Program-made: the position numbers and the translations under genes | NCBI GenBank assembly: GCA_041691295.1 | Contig: JBEPVA010000129.1 | Coordinates: forward strand, 1-10,931 | Source: DATEHG01 sp041691295 | Lineage (GTDB): Bacteria; Gemmatimonadota; Gemmatimonadetes; Gemmatimonadales; GWC2-71-9 | Direction: 5' to 3' | Length of the DNA stretch: 10,931 bases | The notes under the pieces: model-generated | Database searches by the model: none | Seen by the model: the letters and a program-made list of their open reading frames with translations, nothing else | What the model was told of the DNA's origin: nothing | In this document: one piece after another, positions 5,783 to 10,931 of the stretch | How the letters are laid out: every line of letters begins with the position of its first letter | Numbering within the stretch: the first letter of the stretch is position 1

Positions 5783-6637
5783 TCAGCCCCGGGTCAACTG
5801 ACGGAACCGGGCGGTGAGATCGCGGGTGACCGGGCCGTTGGGGCCAGCGCCAATCAGCCGGCCGTCGACCTGCCTGATCGGAGCGATCTCGGCTGCCGTG
5901 CCGGTGAAGAAGGCCTCGTCGGCGGTGTAGAGGTCATAGCGGTTCAGCATGGTTTCGTGCACCGTCATACCGGCGGCGGTGGCTACCTCGATCACCGCAT
6001 CACGGGTGACACCCTTGAGAATGCCGGCGTAATGGGCCGGCGTCGACAGCACACCGCGCTTGACGATGAACAGGTTCATGCCGGACGCCTCGGCGATGGT
6101 GCCGGACGAATCGAGCATGATGACTTCGTCGGCGCCGGCCACGACGCCTTCGATCTTGGCCAGGATGTGGGGCAGATAATTGAGCGACTTGACCCTCGGC
6201 GAGAGTGCCTCGCGGTGGGGAATCGGGGTACCGGCCGTCACCACGTTGAGGCCGCGCTCATACACTTCGGCAGGCCATAGCTTGATGGTGTCGAAGATGA
6301 TGATGATGCTCGGCTTGGGGCATTTGCGGGGATCGAGTCCCAGGTCACCGACCCCACGGGTGATGATGTGGCGGAGGTAGCCTTCCTTGAGGCCCGAGCG
6401 GCTGACGCCCTCGATCGTGAGCGAGGCCATTTCGGCCCGGTTCATCGGCACATCGAGCATGATGGCCTTGGCCGAATCGAACAGGCGATCGATGTGCTCC
6501 TCGAGCCGGAAGGTACGGCCGTCATAGACCCGCATACCCTCGAAGACACCATCGCCGTACAACAGGCCATGGTCGAACACCGAGACCTTGGCGCTGTCGC
6601 GGTCGAGCCACTGCCCATCGAGCCAGATCGTGGTCAC
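5783..6637 (-). CDS. ilvE: Branched-chain amino acid aminotransferase
   Basis: A PLP-dependent fold-type IV aminotransferase of 284 residues, the compact IlvE type. It should transfer the amino group between glutamate and the 2-oxo acids of valine, leucine and isoleucine, the last step of their synthesis, in the cytoplasm. Visible landmarks: FDHGLLYGDGVFEGMRVYDG (21-40), the helix EEHIDRLFDSA (46-56), VKSLNYLPHI with the PLP lysine K150, EVIMLDSSGTIAEASGMNLF (171-190, with E184), GILKGVTRDAV (205-215; phosphate-binding loop, often GITR) and FFTGTAAEI (243-251). The start is GTG (6635-6637), supported by GGGAG five bases upstream. D-amino acid aminotransferase and aminodeoxychorismate lyase are related, but the VKSLNYL and FFTGTAAEI motifs favour IlvE. 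It follows tRNA-Lys on the same strand across a structured 261-base spacer. Confidence 0.93.
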   Translation of the reverse strand: MTTIWLDGQWLDRDSAKVSVFDHGLLYGDGVFEGMRVYDGRTFRLEEHIDRLFDSAKAIMLDVPMNRAEMASLTIEGVSRSGLKEGYLRHIITRGVGDLGLDPRKCPKPSIIIIFDTIKLWPAEVYERGLNVVTAGTPIPHREALSPRVKSLNYLPHILAKIEGVVAGADEVIMLDSSGTIAEASGMNLFIVKRGVLSTPAHYAGILKGVTRDAVIEVATAAGMTVHETMLNRYDLYTADEAFFTGTAAEIAPIRQVDGRLIGAGPNGPVTRDLTARFRQLTRG

Positions 6638-6642
6638 AGCTA

Positions 6643-6647
6643 CTCCC
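6643..6647 (-). promoter_or_regulatory. Ribosome binding site for the ilvE GTG start
   Basis: Read on the minus strand, GGGAG lies five bases before the GTG at 6635-6637. It decides the start, since no ATG is nearby in frame. Confidence 0.7.
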
Positions 6648-6663
6648 GGTTGGACGCTTGCAT

Positions 6664-6702
6664 GGCCCCGGCTGGGGCCTGACGGCGGGGAATTTCGCCG
6701 TC
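6664..6702 (-). promoter_or_regulatory. Tandem hairpins in the ilvE leader
   Basis: Two perfect inverted repeats stand side by side 27 bases upstream of the ilvE start. GGCCCC/GGGGCC (6664-6669 with 6674-6679) has a four-base loop, and GACGGCG/CGCCGTC (6681-6687 with 6696-6702) has an eight-base loop. No T run follows either on the minus strand. They may be a cis-regulatory leader, a protein-binding site, or a partial terminator of the tRNA transcript. I see no branched-chain-rich leader peptide and no T-box features. Confidence 0.45.
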
Positions 6703-6740
6703 CTGAGCCACTTGAGCAACGGGAGGGCGGGCGAAGGGAC

Positions 6741-6770
6741 AGGCGGTCAGGCGGTCAGGCGGTCAGGCGG
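6741..6770. repeat. Short tandem repeat, unit AGGCGGTC
   Basis: Three exact copies of the eight-base unit AGGCGGTC (6741-6764) are followed by a partial copy AGGCGG (6765-6770). It lies in the non-coding spacer. The unit length is not a multiple of three, consistent with non-coding sequence. Such arrays can vary in copy number by slippage. Confidence 0.9.
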
Positions 6771-6898
6771 ACCAAAGATCGCAAGGGCCGTGTCTCCCCG
6801 GCGAGAGCCACCGACACTTGTCTCCTGACTCTCGGCTCTCGACTAAGTTTAGATCCGTCGCCGAACAGCGGTCCGCGCTATCGTGGGCAGCGGGTCAG

Positions 6899-6972
6899 TG
6901 AGGGCGGTGGGAGTCGAACCCACGACCTAGAGATTAAAAGTCTCTTGCTCTAACCAGCTGAGCTACGCCCCC
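6899..6972 (-). tRNA. tRNA-Lys (anticodon UUU)
   Basis: A complete cloverleaf of 74 bases reads on the minus strand. The acceptor stem is GGGGGCG with CGCCCTC (one G-U pair); the D arm contains GCTCAGCTGGTTAGAGC; the anticodon stem is AGAGA/TCTCT around loop CTTTTAA, with anticodon TTT at 6936-6938; the T arm is GTGGG-TTCGACT-CCCAC. The discriminator base is A, as expected for lysine. The CCA end is not encoded and would be added enzymatically. The variable loop is short (AGGTC), a class I tRNA. It lies upstream of ilvE on the same strand. Confidence 0.97.
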
Positions 6973-6980
6973 GCGCGGGG
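6969..6980. repeat. 12-base perfect palindrome at the tRNA-Lys 5' boundary
   Basis: CCCCGCGCGGGG is its own reverse complement and covers the first four bases of the tRNA plus eight bases of its leader. In the precursor RNA the leader CCCC could pair with the acceptor GGGG and compete with folding. The sequence is seen directly; the effect is speculative. Confidence 0.6.
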
Positions 6981-7012
6981 TCAAACGTGATCGGCCCAGC
7001 AGGGAAACTCAA

Positions 7013-7026
7013 GGCCGGATGCGGCC
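7013..7026 (+). other. Small hairpin upstream of the secreted-protein gene
   Basis: GGCCG (7013-7017) and CGGCC (7022-7026) form a five-pair stem around GATG in the 78-base gap between the tRNA and the first gene of the biotin cluster. The gap must hold the cluster's promoter, but I could not identify a convincing one, nor a BirA-type or BioR-type operator. Confidence 0.3.
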
Positions 7027-7050
7027 GCAATTCACCCTGGGAGAGATGGT

Positions 7051-7437
7051 ATGCAATGGTTTAGAATGATGGTGGCGGCGGGGGCACTCGCCGTGGCAGC
7101 GACGTCCGCGGCCGCGCAAAGCAAGCCCGATGACCGCTGGCAGCTGACCCTGGAAAACGGCGACTACATCTGGGACATCAAGCTGGTGTCACTCGACGGC
7201 CAAAACCTGGTGTACCAGCGAGTTGATAGCACCGGCAGGGTTTCGGTGGCCGATATTCACGAAGTCCGCCGGATTCACAAAACCGAGGTCCGGGTCACTG
7301 ACGGTGCCGCCGGCGCCATGCCGGCGCTGACCGGGTCCGACGACGAGATCTACGACTTCGGCACCCTGGACTTCGACGGCAGGCTGCGGGCCATCCGCGG
7401 AATTCTCCAGGCCAACGCCACCGACGCCAAACCCTAG
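7051..7437 (+). CDS. Small secreted protein of unknown function
   Basis: This 128-residue protein begins with a clear signal peptide (MQWFRMMVAAGALAVAATSAAA, probable cut after A22 before Q23), so the mature part of about 106 residues should be exported. The mature sequence starts as beta strands (WQLTLENGDYIWDIKLVSLDGQNLVYQRVD) and has a short RVSVADIHEVRRIHKTEVRV segment that suggests a compact beta domain, then an acidic tail. No catalytic motif or cysteine is seen, and I do not recognise the family. ATG 7051 is preceded by GGGAGAG at a good distance. bioB starts only 11-23 bases after its stop, so it is probably the first gene of the biotin transcript. Whether it has anything to do with biotin is unknown. 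Confidence 0.8.
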   Translation: MQWFRMMVAAGALAVAATSAAAQSKPDDRWQLTLENGDYIWDIKLVSLDGQNLVYQRVDSTGRVSVADIHEVRRIHKTEVRVTDGAAGAMPALTGSDDEIYDFGTLDFDGRLRAIRGILQANATDAKP

Positions 7438-7460
7438 GTCCCTCCACATTGCGAGCTGGC

Positions 7461-8444
7461 ATGAACTGGAACGCCCTGGCGGACCGCGCCCTCTCGGGGC
7501 AGGCGGTCGGCGCCGATGATGCCCTTGCCGTCCTGCACTCCTCCGACGATGAACTGCTGGCGGTGCTGCAGGCTGCGTTCCGGATCCGCTCAACCTATCA
7601 TGGCCGGGACGTGCGGATTCACGTCCTGCGCAATGCCAAGAGTGGGCTCTGCCCCGAGGATTGCTCCTTCTGCAGCCAGTCGGTCAGTCACGCATCCGGG
7701 GTCGAGCGCTACCGGCTGCAGAGTGTCGAACAGCTAGTGGAGGGCGCCCGGGAGGCGGCCAGCATGGGTGCGGTGAAATACTGCATGGTGACCAGCACCC
7801 GCGGGCCCTCGGAGCGGGACCTCGAGACGATCTGCGCCGCGGTGCGCCAGATCAAGGCCGAGGTGAATATCAACATCTGTACCTCACTCGGACTGCTCAA
7901 GGAGGGCCAGGCCGAGCAGCTGGCCGCGGCGGGGGTCAACCGGTTCAATCACAACCTGGAGAGTTCCCGGAATCATTTTCCCCAGGTCTGTTCGACCCAT
8001 GACTTCGATGAACGAATCCAGACGGTCCGCCGGGCTCGCGCCGCCGGAATGGAAGCCTGCTGCGGCGGCATCATGGGAATGGGCGAAAGCCTCGAGGACC
8101 GGGTCTCGCTCGCGCTCGAGCTGCGCGAACTGGCCGTCGAGTCGATCCCGGTGAATTTTCTGGACCCCCGCCCGGGCACCCCGCTCGGCAACCAGCCGCG
8201 GTTATCGCCGCACGAGTGTCTGCGGGCCCTCGCCATGTTCCGGTTCGTCAATCCGAGCCGGGATATCCGGGTCGCCGGCGGCCGCGAGGTCAATCTTCGC
8301 CATGTGCAGGCGCTGGCGCTGTATCCCGCCAATTCGATCTTCTCCAATGGTTACCTCACCACCCCTGGCCAGGGACCCGATGCCGATCAGCGGATGATCG
8401 CCGATGCCGGGTTCCGGGTGGCGGAGCTGGTGGCGGCGTCGTAG
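7461..8444 (+). CDS. bioB: Biotin synthase
   Basis: Radical SAM enzyme that inserts sulfur into dethiobiotin, the last step of biotin synthesis. From ATG 7461 it has 327 residues, normal for the family. The radical SAM [4Fe-4S] cysteines are in KSGLCPEDCSFCSQS (C64, C68, C71). Ligands of the [2Fe-2S] cluster that serves as sulfur source line up as C108 (KYCMV), C140 (NICTSLG), C200 (ACCGGIMGMGE) and an arginine in IRVAGGRE (R270). YNHNLE-type (FNHNLESS), NFLDPRPGTPL and ANSIFSNGYLTTPGQ motifs are also present, so nothing essential is missing. An in-frame TTG at 7449 would add four residues; neither start has a strong ribosome binding site, so coupling from the upstream gene is plausible. bioA begins 11 bases after the stop. 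Confidence 0.97.
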   Translation: MNWNALADRALSGQAVGADDALAVLHSSDDELLAVLQAAFRIRSTYHGRDVRIHVLRNAKSGLCPEDCSFCSQSVSHASGVERYRLQSVEQLVEGAREAASMGAVKYCMVTSTRGPSERDLETICAAVRQIKAEVNINICTSLGLLKEGQAEQLAAAGVNRFNHNLESSRNHFPQVCSTHDFDERIQTVRRARAAGMEACCGGIMGMGESLEDRVSLALELRELAVESIPVNFLDPRPGTPLGNQPRLSPHECLRALAMFRFVNPSRDIRVAGGREVNLRHVQALALYPANSIFSNGYLTTPGQGPDADQRMIADAGFRVAELVAAS

Positions 8445-8455
8445 GGGCGCCGTAG

Positions 8456-9856
8456 ATGCCGCTGCTGCCCGCCGCCGACAATCGGGCCCCGAGCCAGGCC
8501 GCCGCACCTGATCGCGCGACACTCGAGGGGTGGGACGATGCCCATCTCTGGCATCCGTTCACTCCCGGTTCGGTCTATCGTGACGAGGAGCCGCTGCTGA
8601 TTGCCGCCGCCGAGGGTAACTACCTGATCGACACCGAGGGGCAGCGCTACCTCGACGGGGTTGCATCACTCTGGTGCAACCTGTTCGGTCATCGACACCC
8701 CGCCATCGACGCCGCCATCCTGGCGCAACTGGGCCGGATCGCGCACAGCACGCTGCTGGGTAACGCCAATGTTCCCGCGGTGGAGCTGGCCCGGCAACTC
8801 ATCGAGATCGCCCCCGCGGGACTGAGTCGAGTGTTCTTTTCCGACGACGGCTCGACCGCGGTGGAAGTCGCGCTCAAGATGGCGCTGCAATACTGGCAGC
8901 AGGTCGATAGCGGCGCCGGAGTCCGGCGGCGCAAGTTTCTGACCCTGGGCAACGCCTACCACGGCGACACCGTCGGTGCCGTATCCCTCGGCGGGATCGA
9001 CCTGTTCCACGCCCGGTATGGTCCGCTGCTGTTCGAGACGCTCCGCAGCGCATCGCCGTACTGCTATCGCTGCCCGCTCGGGCTCGAGCGCTCGAGCTGC
9101 GACATCGACTGTTTCACCGCGCTGGAGCGGCTGGCGCTGAGCCAGGCGGATTCGATCGCCGCGATCGTACTCGAAGGCGGAGTCCAGGGCGCCGCCGGGA
9201 TGATCGTCATGCCCGAAGGATTTCTCCGCCGGGCCCGGGACCTGGCGGACCGGATCGGGGCGCTGCTGATCGTCGACGAAGTGGCCACAGGTTTCGGTCG
9301 CAGCGGGGAGATGTTCGTCTCCCAGGAGTTGCGGCCGGATCTGCTCTGTCTGGCCAAGGGGCTGACCGGCGGCTATCTGCCAATGGCCGCCACTCTCACC
9401 ACCGAAGCGATCTATTCCGCGTTCCTCGGCCGGCCCGAACAGGGCCGGACCTTTTATCACGGCCATACCTACACGGGGAATGCCCTGGGTGCGGCCGCGG
9501 CCCTGGCCACACTTGAGCTGCTGCGGGCCGATGACCTGCTGCCGACAGTCCGGGCGCGCATCGTCCGGCTGACCTCGGAACTCAATCGGCTGAAACACTA
9601 CCGGGTGGTCGGAGATATCCGGCAATTCGGACTGGCGGCCGGAATCGAGCTGGTGCAGGACCGGAGCAGTCGGGCGCCATTCCCGGCCGCTGACCGCAAC
9701 GGAATGCGGGTCTGCCGGGCAGCGCGCCGCAAGGGGGTCTTCCTCCGGCCGCTGGGAGACACCATCGTTCTGATGCCGCCCCTGTCGGTCACGGACGCCG
9801 AGATCGTCAGCCTGGTGGATGCGGTGGCGGCCGGCCTCGAGGAGATCACGGAATGA
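8456..9856 (+). CDS. bioA: DAPA aminotransferase (8-amino-7-oxononanoate aminotransferase)
   Basis: Class III PLP aminotransferase of 466 residues that converts KAPA to 7,8-diaminononanoate in biotin synthesis. Landmarks in order: LWHPFTP (31-37), LDGVASLWCNLFGHRHP (66-82), FFSDDGSTAVEVALKMA (127-143), NAYHGDTVGAVSLG (166-179), the cysteine-rich PYCYRCP...C...C (C203, C206, C215, C219), LIVDEVATGFGRSG (271-284, with D274), and LAKGLTGGYLPMAAT with the PLP lysine K301. The HGHTYTGNALGAAAALATL helix (335-353) is also typical. The cysteine pattern and overall form resemble the Bacillus/Aquifex branch rather than E. coli. Some Bacillus enzymes use lysine instead of SAM as amino donor; the donor here cannot be told by eye. 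It sits between bioB and bioD, sharing ATGA with bioD. Confidence 0.95.
   Translation: MPLLPAADNRAPSQAAAPDRATLEGWDDAHLWHPFTPGSVYRDEEPLLIAAAEGNYLIDTEGQRYLDGVASLWCNLFGHRHPAIDAAILAQLGRIAHSTLLGNANVPAVELARQLIEIAPAGLSRVFFSDDGSTAVEVALKMALQYWQQVDSGAGVRRRKFLTLGNAYHGDTVGAVSLGGIDLFHARYGPLLFETLRSASPYCYRCPLGLERSSCDIDCFTALERLALSQADSIAAIVLEGGVQGAAGMIVMPEGFLRRARDLADRIGALLIVDEVATGFGRSGEMFVSQELRPDLLCLAKGLTGGYLPMAATLTTEAIYSAFLGRPEQGRTFYHGHTYTGNALGAAAALATLELLRADDLLPTVRARIVRLTSELNRLKHYRVVGDIRQFGLAAGIELVQDRSSRAPFPAADRNGMRVCRAARRKGVFLRPLGDTIVLMPPLSVTDAEIVSLVDAVAAGLEEITE
9839..9844 (+). promoter_or_regulatory. Ribosome binding site of bioD inside bioA
   Basis: GAGGAG lies eight bases before the bioD ATG (9853), within the last codons of bioA. 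With the ATGA overlap this supports coupled translation of bioA and bioD. Confidence 0.6.
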
Positions 9857-10599
9857 ACACTGAGAAGAAGCGAACCCGGACCAAGACCCGGGCTCCGCGT
9901 GACCCCGCACCCGAACTCGCCCCCGCCGCCGGCACGCCGGTAACCTTCATCGTCGGAACCGACACCAACATCGGGAAAACCTGGGTCACGGCGGCGCTGG
10001 CCCGCGCGCTGGTGGCGGCCGGCCAGCGCGTGGTGGCCATCAAGCCGGTGGAAACCGGCTGCGGCCCGACTCTTTCCCCCGATGAGGACGGCGCCGTGAT
10101 CGCCGCCGCCACCGGACAGAGCCAGCCCAGGGCCGCGCTGATCCGATTGCACGCACCGGTGGCCGCGGCCTGGGCGGCCGAGGCGGAAGGGGTCACGATT
10201 GAGGTGGCCGCACTGGCGGAACAGATCCGGAATCTTTCAGCGGGAGCGGACCAGGCCCTGGTCGAACTGGCGGGCGGCCTGCTGTCGCCGCTGACCTGGA
10301 CCGAGGATACACTCGACCTGGCGCATCAGCTGAACGGCCGGGCACTGGTAGTGACATCCGACCGGCTGGGATCGATCAACCACACCCTGCTGACCATCCG
10401 GGTGCTCAAGGCGGAACGGATTCCGGTGCTGGGAGTGGTGCTGTCGGCGCCTGAAGTCCAGGACGAGAGCTCAGGCAGCAATGCCGAAGCGATTCACCGG
10501 CTGGCGGGAATCGACGCCATCGTCACGGTGCCTCGCGTCGCCGATGCAGCCAGGGCCAGCGAAGCCGTCAAGGAAGTGGCGGGCTGGGTGATGGATTGA
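9853..10599 (+). CDS. bioD: Dethiobiotin synthetase
   Basis: ATP-dependent carboxylase that closes the ureido ring of dethiobiotin from DAPA and CO2. It has 248 residues. The P-loop is FIVGTDTNIGKTWV (G35-T43; K42 the ATP lysine), followed by AIKPVETG (K64), DEDGAV (D79), VELAGGLLSPL (E138, matching the family's EGAGG) and VVTSDRLGSINHTLLT (167-181), all in the usual order. Odd feature: residues 1-29 form a Lys/Arg then Pro/Ala-rich extension absent from most BioD proteins, and no alternative start codon exists between ATG 9853 and the P-loop strand. The gene overlaps bioA by four bases (ATGA). bioF is not nearby. A strong hairpin at its stop codon probably ends the transcript. Confidence 0.95.
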   Translation: MNTEKKRTRTKTRAPRDPAPELAPAAGTPVTFIVGTDTNIGKTWVTAALARALVAAGQRVVAIKPVETGCGPTLSPDEDGAVIAAATGQSQPRAALIRLHAPVAAAWAAEAEGVTIEVAALAEQIRNLSAGADQALVELAGGLLSPLTWTEDTLDLAHQLNGRALVVTSDRLGSINHTLLTIRVLKAERIPVLGVVLSAPEVQDESSGSNAEAIHRLAGIDAIVTVPRVADAARASEAVKEVAGWVMD

Positions 10600-10618
10600 G
10601 GCAGTACCGCCTCGATCC
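10593..10618. terminator. Strong hairpin ending the biotin cluster
   Basis: GGATTGAGGC (10593-10602) and GCCTCGATCC (10609-10618) form a ten-pair stem with one U-G wobble and a six-base loop AGTACC. It covers the bioD stop codon (10597-10599) and fills the 22-base gap to the convergent gene's stop at 10622. There is no long T run, so it may act in both directions or with help from Rho. Confidence 0.65.
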
Positions 10619-10621
10619 TGT

Positions 10622-10931
10622 CTATTCGCCGTCGTTGCCGGCGGGGCGCGCGGCTAGGCGAGCCAGCGTCGCGTCGAGCTCGGTCCTGGCCTTGTCCGAA
10701 GTGAGGCCGCTGCGGGCCGCCGTCAGTCGGGCAGTGGCCTCGGGAGCCGCCACGACGAACTCAAAGGCCTGAAGCGCTCGGCGCCGTACCGCCTGCCTCG
10801 AGTCGTTGAGGTGGGCCACCAGCAGATCGTAGGCCCTCGGAGATTTCTTCCCCAGCACCGCCAGGATGAATCCCGCGTTATCAGTCCAGGACACCGCCCG
10901 GTCCACCACGTCCAGCATCATGGTATCCCCC
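10622..10931 (-). CDS. HEAT-like helical repeat protein (probably partial)
   Basis: The minus-strand frame ends with TAG at 10622-10624 and is open to the right edge, giving at least 99 residues from ATG 10919-10921. The sequence is all-helical by eye, with HEAT-repeat-like pairs: SPRAYDLLVAHLNDSRQAVRRRALQAFEFVV (27-57) reads as one repeat with the typical Asp and Arg positions, followed by a more charged C-terminal helix (TSDKARTELDATLARLAARP). HEAT repeats serve protein-protein contacts. The gene probably continues beyond the window, since the frame upstream of the ATG has no stop. However, GGGGGA sits a few bases before that ATG, so a short complete protein is not excluded. No catalytic function is suggested. 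It converges on bioD. Confidence 0.65.
   Translation of the reverse strand, partial: GDTMMLDVVDRAVSWTDNAGFILAVLGKKSPRAYDLLVAHLNDSRQAVRRRALQAFEFVVAAPEATARLTAARSGLTSDKARTELDATLARLAARPAGNDGE

Larger units (their letters stand above)
6638..6898. other. Non-coding spacer between tRNA-Lys and ilvE
   Basis: These 261 bases hold no believable gene. They contain the ilvE ribosome binding site and twin hairpins, an 8-base tandem repeat, and an eight-base inverted repeat CGAGAGCC (6802-6809) / GGCTCTCG (6834-6841) with the short tandem CTCTCGG CTCTCGA inside it. The local AT-rich patch TAAGTTTAGAT (6844-6854) is the only promoter-like composition, but I could not fit a clear -35/-10 pair. Confidence 0.6.

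Noticed and set aside
6640..6663. Tiny minus-strand frame MQASNRE ending two bases before the ilvE start
   Set aside because: It has no ribosome binding site and no branched-chain codons, and it overlaps the ilvE binding site. It is probably chance, so not called as a leader peptide.
6741..6770. CRISPR-like array
   Set aside because: The repeats are eight bases, directly adjacent and without spacers, so this is a simple tandem repeat.
6638..6898. T-box riboswitch upstream of ilvE
   Set aside because: I could not find a T-box consensus or an antiterminator/terminator pair with a T run.
6973..7050. BirA or BioR operator ahead of the biotin cluster
   Set aside because: No paired TTGTAAAC/GTTTACAA-like or TTATxxATAA-like site is present in the gap.
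8666..9910. 414-residue open frame on the minus strand opposite bioA
   Set aside because: It is fully antisense to a convincing bioA, has low-complexity Gln/Arg/Asp-rich content and no recognisable motifs. Long antisense frames are expected in GC-rich codon usage.

Overview
This is a GC-rich, gene-dense bacterial chromosome segment with both strands coding, very short intergenic gaps, GTG/TTG/ATG starts and GGAGG-type ribosome binding sites. The mix suggests a Gram-negative-type envelope: a lipoprotein MltD with LysM repeats, a second lytic transglycosylase, and a signal-peptide serine hydrolase. The protein styles and base composition resemble Gemmatimonadota, but that placement is a judgement from memory of the phylum and is not proven by any marker here. 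I see no phage, transposon, CRISPR or other mobile element. The window reads as ordinary core chromosome with several small regulatory curiosities.

Layout. (1) 1-1399, plus strand: the C-terminal end of a probable DNA polymerase III delta' subunit, overlapped by moaC (molybdopterin synthesis), then a membrane-anchored SLT-type lytic transglycosylase. (2) 1409-3665, minus strand: a conserved unknown protein with a LeuA-regulatory-domain-like pattern, a structured 100-base gap, and an MltD-type lytic transglycosylase lipoprotein that converges on the first one. (3) 3664-4572, plus strand: a class A beta-lactamase-like serine hydrolase, whose start codon physically overlaps the start codon of the divergent minus-strand gene. 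(4) 4591-6972, minus strand, in transcription order: tRNA-Lys(UUU), a 261-base spacer with repeats and hairpins, ilvE, a DUF2064/TIGR04282-type transferase, and two small unknown genes. (5) 7051-10599, plus strand: a small secreted unknown protein followed closely by bioB-bioA-bioD. (6) 10622-10931, minus strand: a HEAT-like helical protein running off the edge.

How the genes work together. bioA, bioD and bioB encode three of the four steps from pimeloyl-CoA/ACP to biotin (KAPA to DAPA, DAPA to dethiobiotin, dethiobiotin to biotin). The first step (bioF) is not in the window. The two lytic transglycosylases and the serine hydrolase point to cell-wall turnover. ilvE is the last step of branched-chain amino acid synthesis. 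Perfect or near-perfect GC-rich hairpins sit on the stop codons at several gene ends (4572, 5136, 10599) and are probably terminators, mostly without a long T run.

I found no convincing new multi-gene system. The items most worth a second look are the overlapping divergent start codons at 3664/3665, the mutually exclusive hairpins and sequestered ribosome binding site in front of mltD, the structured tRNA-Lys/ilvE spacer, the secreted protein leading the biotin operon, and the LeuA-like stand-alone domain.
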